DNA from: Candidatus Saccharibacteria bacterium UBA1788
GTDB lineage: Bacteria > Patescibacteriota > Saccharimonadia > Saccharimonadales > Saccharimonadaceae
DNA: 7,394 nucleotides
Direction: 5' to 3'
Assembly: GCA_002315165.1 (NCBI GenBank)
Contig: DCGC01000031.1
Location: forward strand, 1-7,394
The translations under genes and the position numbers were made by a program. Shown here in pieces: positions 1 to 4,774 of this stretch. Position 1 is the first letter of the stretch. Each line of letters opens with the position of its first letter. The notes below the pieces were generated by a model. The model was not told the DNA's origin. It saw nothing but the letters and a program-made list of their open reading frames with translations, and searched no databases.

Positions 1-40
1 CGGCTACGGGTTCTCGGTTCGTTGCCTTGCCCGCTAGCAC
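1..40 (-). promoter_or_regulatory. Possible start of an L10 (rplJ) leader RNA
   Basis: This short stretch lies just beyond the rplA terminator, at the point where rplJ (L10) would be expected next on the minus strand. Read on the minus strand it contains GGGCAAGGCAACGAACCGAG followed by AACCCGTAG, which resembles the conserved purine-rich GA..CCGUAG core of L10-leader RNAs, the autoregulatory element bound by the L10-L12 complex. Only about 40 bases are visible and no complete fold can be tested. The call is from memory of the motif and from gene order, so it is tentative. Confidence 0.35.
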
Positions 41-41
41 A

Positions 42-67
42 AAAATCCGGCAAGTATGCCGGATTTT
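42..67 (-). terminator. Intrinsic terminator after rplA
   Basis: A perfect 11-bp inverted repeat (42-52 with 57-67) encloses a 4-base loop. Its stem core is TCCGGCA/TGCCGGA. On the minus strand the 3' arm ends in a T run (46-41). It begins about 20 bases past the rplA stop codon, so it should end the rplA transcript and isolate it from whatever follows. Confidence 0.9.
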
Positions 68-86
68 ATGCTCTATATTTTAATGA

Positions 87-956
87 TTAATTATAGATGT
101 TTTCTACGGAAATAGAAGGACCCATAGAGGTGGTGACAAAAACGGTTTTGACGTAAGTGCCTTTGAGAGAGGCTGGTTTTTGACCCTTGAGGGAGTTAAA
201 GAAAACTTCAGCGTTCTCAAGGAGTTTGTCAGTGCCAAAAGAAGTTTTGCCAAGACCAATATGAACGATAGCTTGCTTATCGACGCGATATTCAACCTTG
301 CCAGCTTTGGCTTCTTTGACGGCTTTTTCGATATCTGCGGTGACGGTTCCTGCTTTTGGATTTGGCATGAGGCCTTTTGGACCAAGGAGACGGGCAAATT
401 TACCAAGTTTTGGCATGTAGGCTGGAGTAGAGATAAGGACGTCGAAAGCGATTTCGCCTTTTTCGAGGCGTTTCAAGAACTCTTCGTCTTCAGCAATATC
501 AGCGCCAGCTGCAAGGGCTTTTTTGGCTTCGTCGAGTGGAGCAAAAACAGCTACGCGAACAGTTTTGCCGTTACCGTTAGGAAGGACAATAGTAGTGCGG
601 ATGTTTTGATCAGCTTGGCGCGGATCAACACCGAGACGAACATGAGCTTCAACGGTAGCGTCGAATTTAGCTGGATTGGTTTTAATGGCGAGTTCGAGAG
701 CATCTTTAAGAGAGTAGGATTTTTTCTCGACAAGTTTAGCTGCGTCTTGGTATTTTTTGCCACGGCGTTCGATGCGTGGGCGAGTGACTGGCTTTTCGCC
801 TTTTGGTTTTTTATCAGCTTCGGCAGCTACAGTTTCAGCTTTGCGAGCTTGGCGCTCTTCTTCAGCTTTAACTTCTTCAATGTGTTTTTTGGATTTTTTG
901 CCAGCTTTAGCAAAAACTTCCGTAGTTTCAAGATTTTTGGCTTCTTCTTCGGCCAT
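87..956 (-). CDS. rplA: 50S ribosomal protein L1, with N-terminal extension
   Basis: L1 binds 23S rRNA at the L1 stalk, where it helps release deacylated tRNA from the E site; in many bacteria it also represses its own mRNA. The 289-residue product has the L1 signature LGPKGLMPNPKAGTVT at residues 191-206, plus family blocks such as DQNIR (116-120) and VRVAVF (133-138). The L1 fold proper begins near residue 60; typical bacterial L1 is about 230 residues. The first ~60 residues are an extra tail rich in Lys, Glu and Ala, probably disordered. I chose the ATG at 956 because AAAGGA precedes it with normal spacing; the upstream TTG at 992 has no such site. The gene has its own promoter and terminator, so it is not co-transcribed with rplK, which lies about 2.3 kb upstream behind three unrelated genes. 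Confidence 0.96.
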   Translation of the reverse strand: MAEEEAKNLETTEVFAKAGKKSKKHIEEVKAEEERQARKAETVAAEADKKPKGEKPVTRPRIERRGKKYQDAAKLVEKKSYSLKDALELAIKTNPAKFDATVEAHVRLGVDPRQADQNIRTTIVLPNGNGKTVRVAVFAPLDEAKKALAAGADIAEDEEFLKRLEKGEIAFDVLISTPAYMPKLGKFARLLGPKGLMPNPKAGTVTADIEKAVKEAKAGKVEYRVDKQAIVHIGLGKTSFGTDKLLENAEVFFNSLKGQKPASLKGTYVKTVFVTTSMGPSISVENIYN

Positions 957-1022
957 TTTGAATCCTTTCGGTGGTAATAACGAGGCGGACAACCTCTCCC
1001 AACATGGTTAATATATGTCCTT

Positions 1023-1051
1023 ATTATAGCACACTTTGGCTTAAAAAGCAA
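1023..1051 (-). promoter_or_regulatory. Promoter of rplA
   Basis: Minus-strand -35 TTGCTT (1051-1046), a 17-base spacer and -10 TATAAT (1028-1023), with an upstream TG giving the extended -10 form TGCTATAAT. The -35 lies just past the T run of the preceding terminator. About 66 bases separate the -10 from the rplA ATG, giving a leader of roughly 60 nt. No convincing strong fold was seen in that leader. Confidence 0.8.
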
Positions 1052-1052
1052 T

Positions 1053-1076
1053 AAAAAGCCGCTCAAACAGAGCGGC
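1053..1076 (-). terminator. Terminator after the first nucleosidase-like gene
   Basis: The 7-bp stem GCCGCTC/GAGCGGC (1076-1070 with 1064-1058 on the minus strand) has a 5-base loop and is followed by five Ts (1057-1053). It starts about 10 bases past the TAA stop of the gene ending at 1086. Confidence 0.88.
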
Positions 1077-1085
1077 AAGTAGGAA

Positions 1086-1799
1086 TTAGGTGATTTTAAG
1101 ATTATAGATAATCTTTAATAGGATTTCGGCGCAGATATCGGAAGCTGAAACGACGTTTTCGTTAAAAGCTTCGGCTCCTTCGTCGACTGCGTCGGAAATT
1201 GATTTTAGTATTAGACATGGGATTGCGTTCTTTTGGCAAGTCAAGCAGACGCCGGCGCATTCCATTTCGCAAATCTGGGCGTTGGTCTCTTTGGAGAGGT
1301 CGCGTTTGCGATATTCGCCAATGAAGGAGTCGCTAGACATGCAAGTGACACGCTGGATGCCTGGGATGATGCTTGCAACTTCGGAAAGAAGTTCAACGGA
1401 CGGTCTTAGATATTGAGTCCCATAGCTAGGATAATAACCTCGAGGATAGTGATGGTCGGTGTCGATAAGATTGAAGTCGTAGTGAAAGATATGACTCACA
1501 ACAAAAACTTCGCCGACGTCAATGCCATCTACCATAGCCCCAGCAACGCCATAATTAATAATGAGATCTGCTTTGAACTCGCTGATTAAGAATTGCGTGT
1601 TGGCGGCAGCCGAGATTTCTCCAAAATGGCTATGGGCGGCTACAATGGTTAAACCTTTATCGTAGTCTTTGAGGATAATGAATTCAAATTCAGCCTGGAA
1701 AGAATGCGAGACGTCAAGGTTGCCTTCGATTGCATATAAGAGGCGCGCCGCAGCGTCAAATTCCTCTTGTGTGGCGATAACTAGTCCGATGGTTTTCAT
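1086..1799 (-). CDS. MTA/SAH nucleosidase-like protein (purine nucleoside phosphorylase superfamily)
   Basis: A 237-residue protein of the PNP/UDP phosphorylase (NP-I) fold, most like 5'-methylthioadenosine/S-adenosylhomocysteine nucleosidase, which cleaves adenine from MTA, SAH or 5'-deoxyadenosine. Visible family blocks are the N-terminal strand with QEE (11-13, candidate for the catalytic Glu12 of the E. coli enzyme), FGEISAAA (59-66), the NYGVAGAM loop (82-89), SSDSFIG (155-161), CEMECAG (177-183) and ISDAVDEG (201-208). Glu180 and Asp203 correspond to E. coli Glu174 and Asp197, so the catalytic set looks intact. There is no signal peptide, so it is presumably cytosolic. The start ATG follows AAGGGGGA. 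The gene is monocistronic, with its own promoter and terminator. A related but altered copy lies at 2484-3200. Exact substrate is unproven; a nucleoside salvage hydrolase is the alternative. Confidence 0.82.
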   Translation of the reverse strand: MKTIGLVIATQEEFDAAARLLYAIEGNLDVSHSFQAEFEFIILKDYDKGLTIVAAHSHFGEISAAANTQFLISEFKADLIINYGVAGAMVDGIDVGEVFVVSHIFHYDFNLIDTDHHYPRGYYPSYGTQYLRPSVELLSEVASIIPGIQRVTCMSSDSFIGEYRKRDLSKETNAQICEMECAGVCLTCQKNAIPCLILKSISDAVDEGAEAFNENVVSASDICAEILLKIIYNLKIT

Positions 1800-1844
1800 G
1801 ATATTCCCCCTTAAATTTTAATGTGCTTAATTCCTACGTTTGTG

Positions 1845-1853
1845 ATTATAACA
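1845..1853 (-). promoter_or_regulatory. Extended -10 promoter of the first nucleosidase-like gene
   Basis: Minus-strand TGTTATAAT (1853-1845) is a perfect TGnTATAAT extended -10. No good -35 is seen at 17 bases, where the sequence is the T run of the preceding terminator, so the extended -10 probably carries recognition. The leader to the ATG at 1799 is about 40 nt and ends in a GGGGG ribosome binding site. Confidence 0.72.
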
Positions 1854-1865
1854 TATTTTTTGAAT

Positions 1866-1889
1866 AAAAAAAGGAGGCCGAAGCCTCCT
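1866..1889 (-). terminator. Terminator after the 163-residue unknown gene
   Basis: Minus-strand stem AGGAGGC/GCCTCCT closes a TTCG tetraloop, so the loop is the very stable cUUCGg type. It is followed by six Ts (1871-1866). It starts about 10 bases past the TAA at 1899. Confidence 0.93.
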
Positions 1890-1898
1890 GTTAGGGGT

Positions 1899-2390
1899 TT
1901 AGTCGTTGTCTTTATTGCGGTGATGACCGCTTGTCCCGCAATGAGACGATGAAGATACGACATGACCGTAGGCGCCAAACTTATGGATATTAAATTCGGG
2001 GTTTTTGAGCGCGTAGCCAAGATAGATAACTAAATTGCTACATTCTCTTAGAATACAACCGAGCTCCATTTCGAGTTTTGCGACCTTGAGACTTGCGAGA
2101 GCTTTCTTCTTTTTCTCCTCGTTTTCGCCAAAAAATTCTTTAAGCTGATTTCCGTCCATATTGATTATGGGCATGTTGCATGGGCTTTTGCTTAGATAGA
2201 CTTTGTAGTCTCTCTTGTAGCGGATACGTTTGCTAGCGTTGCTAGCATCTAATTCTGCTACGATTTTGCGAAGCCTTTGATCCATCTCGCAGAGTCTTTG
2301 GTAGTCTTTATGACTTTTGAGCTCTGCAGATAGCATCATGATGCTATCAATTCGCCAGTCCTTTGTTTTAATTTGCGATACTTTTGACAT
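1899..2390 (-). CDS. Hypothetical helical protein with a His/Cys-rich C-terminal tail
   Basis: I do not recognise this 163-residue protein. It is rich in charged residues and reads as mostly alpha-helical, with amphipathic stretches at about 15-65 and 83-128. The second includes a Lys/Glu segment (residues 90-97) followed by a Leu/Ile/Cys-rich helix. There is no signal peptide and no clear membrane span. The last ~28 residues change character: Ser, Gly and His dominate, with His136, His143, His150, Cys151, His156 and His157, which could bind a metal but match no motif known to me. The start ATG follows AAAGGAGG, the strongest ribosome binding site in the window, and a near-consensus promoter. 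Coding is supported by that context and by intact terminator spacing. It sits between the two nucleosidase paralogues but is transcribed separately from both, so a shared role is only inference. Confidence 0.8.
   Translation of the reverse strand: MSKVSQIKTKDWRIDSIMMLSAELKSHKDYQRLCEMDQRLRKIVAELDASNASKRIRYKRDYKVYLSKSPCNMPIINMDGNQLKEFFGENEEKKKKALASLKVAKLEMELGCILRECSNLVIYLGYALKNPEFNIHKFGAYGHVVSSSSHCGTSGHHRNKDND
2329..2348. repeat. Perfect 20-bp palindrome inside the unknown gene
   Basis: Half-sites GATAGCATCA and TGATGCTATC are exact reverse complements with no spacer. It spans codons 15-21 of the 163-residue gene, roughly 65-85 bases after the predicted transcription start. In RNA it could fold as an 8-bp stem with a CATG loop. 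It may be a dimeric repressor operator or an mRNA hairpin, or chance. Confidence 0.6.
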
Positions 2391-2420
2391 TACGTCACCC
2401 TCCTTTAAAGTATTGCTTAT

Positions 2421-2449
2421 ATTATATCATACTTGGCTATATTTTTCAA
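2421..2449 (-). promoter_or_regulatory. Promoter of the 163-residue unknown gene
   Basis: Minus-strand -35 TTGAAA (2449-2444), a 17-base spacer and -10 TATAAT (2426-2421), preceded by TGA to give extended -10 TGATATAAT. This is close to the consensus for the housekeeping sigma factor. The -10 is 30 bases from the ATG, giving a short leader that carries AAAGGAGG. Confidence 0.85.
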
Positions 2450-2452
2450 GAG

Positions 2453-2477
2453 AAAAGCCGCACTGGGTTAGTGCGGC
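2453..2477 (-). terminator. Terminator after the second nucleosidase-like gene
   Basis: An 8-bp GC-rich stem GCCGCACT/AGTGCGGC (2477-2470 with 2464-2457) has a 5-base loop. It is followed on the minus strand by TTTTCTCTT, a shorter T run than the others. It begins about 6 bases past the TAA at 2484. Confidence 0.82.
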
Positions 2478-2483
2478 CAAGGT

Positions 2484-3200
2484 TTAGGTGAGCATGGTGT
2501 TAAGTATTAGCAGAGCATATCTAAAAGCGCGCGCTGCCGACTTATCAAATTCGAGGTCTTCGCAAGTGTTGCCATTGTGAACTCCGTCAGTGATTCCCTT
2601 GATTACTATCCATGGGAGACTATGCCTGTCGGCAATAACGGCTACTCCAGCCGAATTCATATCGCAGATATCTGCGTATAGACTGCGGCAGAGTTTTGCG
2701 GGTTTACTGTCGGGGTTTACAATACACTTGTCACCAGATGCGCATCGCATAAAGGGGACTTCGAGGTCGCTTTGGGCGATTTTGTCTATAAGTTTAGCGT
2801 CGGGCTCAATATAACAACTGGAATATTGAGGATAGACGCCGATAGCCTCGTAGCCTAATGCATGAGAGACGTCGAAGTCATAATGGACTACCCCGCTAGC
2901 GACGGTTATTTTATTCCGTCTAGCCAGGTCATTGAGCGGAAAAGCCATGCCAAAATTAACGACATAATCAACTTTGTAAGAAGAGATTAAGAGTTCAGTT
3001 GCGGCGGCAGAGGCTAATTCTCCGATATCACAATGACAGAGGTAGATGGCGAATTTTTGATTGAGCTTTCTGTATGGCGGATAATAAGTGACCGAGAAAG
3101 GAGCGCCGTGGGCGCACTTTTCGACTTTATGGGGGGAATTTGCAAGGATTTCGCTAACGGAGATATATTCTTTGCTAACTATAAGCCCGACCTTCTTCAT
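2484..3200 (-). CDS. Divergent nucleosidase-like paralogue, active site altered
   Basis: A 238-residue relative of the protein at 1086-1799. Shared blocks include the N-terminal MKKVGLIV strand, IGELASAAATELLIS (59-73), HYDFD (106-110), a YPQY..CY..P stretch (123-133), SGDKCI (155-160) and KGITDGV (201-207). The NP-I fold is therefore clear. However, the block that should read EME reads DMN (180-182): the Glu that binds the ribose hydroxyls (E. coli MTAN Glu174) is Asn182. The glycine loop is also changed to NFGMAFPL (82-89). Asp205, matching Asp197, is kept, and Glu11 could match the N-terminal catalytic Glu. It may act on a different nucleoside or be a binding protein without catalysis. Start: ATG at 3200 aligns with the paralogue and lies 10 bases after AGGAG; an ATG at 3206 lies only 4 bases after it and would add two residues. 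Own promoter and terminator. Confidence 0.8.
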   Translation of the reverse strand: MKKVGLIVSKEYISVSEILANSPHKVEKCAHGAPFSVTYYPPYRKLNQKFAIYLCHCDIGELASAAATELLISSYKVDYVVNFGMAFPLNDLARRNKITVASGVVHYDFDVSHALGYEAIGVYPQYSSCYIEPDAKLIDKIAQSDLEVPFMRCASGDKCIVNPDSKPAKLCRSLYADICDMNSAGVAVIADRHSLPWIVIKGITDGVHNGNTCEDLEFDKSAARAFRYALLILNTMLT

Positions 3201-3249
3201 ATTCATCACACTCCTAAACAAAAAATTAAGATGCTGCTCACCCGATATG

Positions 3250-3258
3250 ATTATAGCA
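3250..3258 (-). promoter_or_regulatory. Extended -10 promoter of the second nucleosidase-like gene
   Basis: Minus-strand TGCTATAAT (3258-3250) is a perfect extended -10. The -35 position falls in the T-rich 3' arm of the rplK terminator and is poor. About 49 bases lie between the -10 and the ATG at 3200. Confidence 0.72.
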
Positions 3259-3268
3259 TGCAGAGAAC

Positions 3269-3296
3269 AAAAAATAGGTATTTCTACCTATTTTTT
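3269..3296. terminator. Terminator after rplK, symmetrical A/T-flanked hairpin
   Basis: A perfect 12-bp stem (3269-3280 with 3285-3296) has a 4-base loop (GAAA on the minus strand), an inner TAGGTA/TACCTA core and A6/T6 arms. Because the outer arms are A6 and T6, it can work in either direction, though no plus-strand gene is present. It begins 12 bases past the rplK TAG and separates the secE-nusG-rplK cluster from the inserted genes. Confidence 0.9.
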
Positions 3297-3308
3297 GAAA
3301 ACTTTGGA

Positions 3309-3734
3309 CTATTCGACAACTTCGACGCCCATAGAACGAGCGGTTCCGGCGACGATTTTTACTGCGCCGTCGAGATCGATTGCGTTGAGCTGATCCATTT
3401 TTTTGTTGGCAATTTCTTCGAGTTGAGCGCGAGTGATTTTGCCGACTTTTTCAGAATTTGGTTTGCCGCTACCTTTGTCGAGTTTGATTGCTTCGCGAAT
3501 CAAATCGTCGACAGGTTGTCCGAGGCATTTCCAGTCGAAAGTGCGATCTTCGAAAACACGGATATGGACGATAACGTTTTTGCCCATGAATTCTTTGGTT
3601 TTTTCGTTGAATGGGTTGATGAAGTCCATCATATTTAGACCCCATTGGCCGAGGGTCGAACCGACCGGAGGACCTGCGGTGGCCTTACCACCTGGGATAC
3701 GAAGTTTCAAGTTCCCAATGACTTTTTTTGCCAT
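3309..3734 (-). CDS. rplK: 50S ribosomal protein L11
   Basis: L11 sits with 23S rRNA in the GTPase-associated centre and is needed for factor-dependent GTP hydrolysis and RelA sensing. The 141-residue product has the usual length. The N-terminal domain holds the GPPVGSTLGQWGLN block (21-34), with the two prolines at 22-23 that contact thiostrepton in other bacteria. The C-terminal RNA-binding domain carries GSGKPNSEKVGKITRAQLEE (88-107) and ends with GTARSMGVEV (130-139), the classic L11 signature region. The start ATG follows AAAGGAAA at a rather long spacing of about 11 bases. It is third in the secE-nusG-rplK cluster, 51 bases after nusG, and probably also has a promoter at the end of nusG. 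It is followed by a terminator rather than by rplA. Confidence 0.97.
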   Translation of the reverse strand: MAKKVIGNLKLRIPGGKATAGPPVGSTLGQWGLNMMDFINPFNEKTKEFMGKNVIVHIRVFEDRTFDWKCLGQPVDDLIREAIKLDKGSGKPNSEKVGKITRAQLEEIANKKMDQLNAIDLDGAVKIVAGTARSMGVEVVE

Positions 3735-3778
3735 AATAGATTATTTCCTTTTTACTCTTGCGAGCGCGTAACTTATAT

Positions 3779-3807
3779 ATTATACCTAAAGTTGCTTAAC
3801 TTGTAAA
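3779..3807 (-). promoter_or_regulatory. Probable internal promoter for rplK
   Basis: Minus-strand -35 TTTACA (3807-3802), a 17-base spacer and -10 TATAAT (3784-3779). The -35 lies in the last codons of nusG and the -10 just past its stop codon. The spacer contains a small inverted repeat AAGTT/AACTT. There is no TG extension here, unlike the other promoters of the window. It would let L11 be made apart from SecE and NusG. Confidence 0.65.
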
Positions 3808-4331
3808 GCGTCAAGCTCGACTGGCGTTTCGCGACCAAACATAGAAACCATAACTTTTAGCTTGCCTTTTTGTTGGTCGATGTCGGAGATTGTCCCGTCA
3901 AAGCCCTTGAAAGGTCCGTCGGTAATAGAAACTACTTCGCCAATTTCGTAATTGACAGAGTATTTTGGATCCTCGACGCCCATGCGTTTTTTAATCTTAG
4001 CGATTTCTTTTTCGGAAACTGGAGTTGGTTGGGTGCCAGTGCCGACGAAGCCAGTAACGCCTGGGGTATTACGAATAATATACCAAGTCTCATCAGAGAG
4101 TTTCATTTCGACAAGGACGTAGCCTTGGAAGATTTTTTTGTCGACAACTTTGCGTTTGCCGTTTTTAATTTCGATTTGTTTTTCTTTTGGAACGATTGCG
4201 TCAAAGATTTTATCGGCAAGTTCGATAGAGTTAAGACGTTGACGAATACTGTCAGCAACTTTGTCTTCGTAGCCGCTATAGGTATTGATTGCATACCATG
4301 CGCGGGCGTCATTATAACGGTTTACAGCCAT
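3786..4331 (-). CDS. nusG: Transcription termination/antitermination factor NusG
   Basis: NusG binds RNA polymerase through its NGN domain to affect pausing and Rho-dependent termination, and its KOW domain contacts Rho or S10, coupling transcription to translation. The 181-residue product is of normal length. The NGN domain spans about 10-115, with AWYAINTYSGYEDKV (11-25), FQGYVLVEM (68-76) and NTPGVTGFVG (88-97). The KOW domain spans about 129-175, with DGPFKGFDGTI (138-148) and VSMFGRETPVEL (162-173). The start ATG has AAGGAG six bases upstream. It begins 12 bases after the secE stop, so the two are surely co-transcribed, as is usual. Confidence 0.97.
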   Translation of the reverse strand: MAVNRYNDARAWYAINTYSGYEDKVADSIRQRLNSIELADKIFDAIVPKEKQIEIKNGKRKVVDKKIFQGYVLVEMKLSDETWYIIRNTPGVTGFVGTGTQPTPVSEKEIAKIKKRMGVEDPKYSVNYEIGEVVSITDGPFKGFDGTISDIDQQKGKLKVMVSMFGRETPVELDALQVKQL

Positions 4332-4343
4332 TTTATCTCCTTT

Positions 4344-4691
4344 TTAGCCTAGTAATAAATTAAACAAAAATGTAAATAGAGCGTCTAGCAACATAATCAA
4401 AACGACGAAGAAAATAGTATAGACAAAAACTGCTAAGACCATTTTCCAAGTTGTTTTGCGATTTGGCCAACGAACTTGACGAATTTCTTGCCAAGATTCT
4501 TTGAGATAACGCCCGAGAGCGACGAACGGTCGGAAAAGAATGAAAGGTTTTTTCTTTTTGACTGTTTTTTTGGCTTCCTTGACTACCGGTTTGTCGGTTT
4601 TTTGAACTTTTTTGACCTCTTGGTCTTTAAGTTTTTTGTCGCTGGAAGGTTTGTTTGGGTCTTTCGCTTTGATGCGGGTAATGTTAGCCAT
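4344..4691 (-). CDS. secE: Preprotein translocase subunit SecE
   Basis: SecE clamps the two halves of SecY in the inner-membrane protein-export channel. The 115-residue protein has the conserved amphipathic helix and hinge, ESWQEIRQVRWPNRKTTW (65-82, with the invariant Trp75-Pro76), followed by one membrane span at about 84-112 that ends the protein. This is the single-span form common outside the enterobacteria. Residues 1-50 form a long Lys-rich, probably disordered extension; minimal SecE proteins of about 60 residues lack it. The ribosome binding site AAGGAG lies only 3 bases before the ATG, which is close. It is first in the secE-nusG-rplK cluster, behind a promoter and a hairpin element. 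Confidence 0.95.
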   Translation of the reverse strand: MANITRIKAKDPNKPSSDKKLKDQEVKKVQKTDKPVVKEAKKTVKKKKPFILFRPFVALGRYLKESWQEIRQVRWPNRKTTWKMVLAVFVYTIFFVVLIMLLDALFTFLFNLLLG

Positions 4692-4709
4692 ACGCTCCTT
4701 CTTTCCATT

Positions 4710-4732
4710 AAAAAAAGTCTGTTTCCAGACTT
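4710..4732 (-). terminator. Hairpin-T7 element: phosphorylase terminator and secE leader
   Basis: Minus-strand stem AAGTCTG/CAGACTT (4732-4726 with 4721-4715) closes a GAAA tetraloop and runs into a T tract (seven Ts, 4716-4710). By form it is an intrinsic terminator for the phosphorylase gene ending at 4775. It lies downstream of the secE promoter, however, so secE transcripts would start at its base and carry it at the 5' end. Confidence 0.82.
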
Positions 4733-4738
4733 GTCAAG

Positions 4739-4767
4739 AGTATAGCAAAAAACAAAGGTTTTGTAAA
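4739..4767 (-). promoter_or_regulatory. Promoter of the secE-nusG-rplK cluster
   Basis: Minus-strand -35 TTTACA (4767-4762), a 17-base spacer and -10 TATACT (4744-4739), with TG at the extended position (TGCTATACT). The expected start point is near 4732, the first base of the hairpin. The secE ATG is 47 bases past the -10. Confidence 0.78.
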
Positions 4768-4774
4768 GATGGTT

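Noticed and set aside
1..40. A tRNA gene suggested by GGTTC-like bases
   Set aside because: No acceptor stem, anticodon arm or full T-arm can be built in the visible sequence on either strand.
180..977. Long plus-strand open frame of 265 codons opposite rplA
   Set aside because: It is the mirror of a highly conserved ribosomal gene, is very rich in Phe, Ser and Trp as antisense of Lys/Glu codons, and has no promoter or ribosome binding site.
957..992. Upstream TTG start for L1 adding 12 residues
   Set aside because: A well-placed AAAGGA sits before the ATG at 956, and the added residues lie over the ribosome binding site.
2231..2246. Close repeat GCTAGC-GTT-GCTAGC in the unknown gene
   Set aside because: It is explained by a short ASNAS repeat in the protein; six-base self-palindromes are common and there is no sign of a mobile element end.
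1086..3200. The nucleosidase trio as an antiphage defence system with a nucleoside-cleaving effector
   Set aside because: No sensor, cyclase, kinase or nuclease domain is visible, the genes are not co-transcribed, and there is no mobile or defence-island context.
3033..3638. Plus-strand open frame running across the start of the nucleosidase paralogue and rplK
   Set aside because: It overlaps two well-supported minus-strand genes and a terminator, and its Phe/Asp-rich product is typical of an antisense shadow.
3870..4352. Plus-strand open frame opposite nusG
   Set aside because: It is an antisense shadow of nusG with no translation signals and no recognisable domain.
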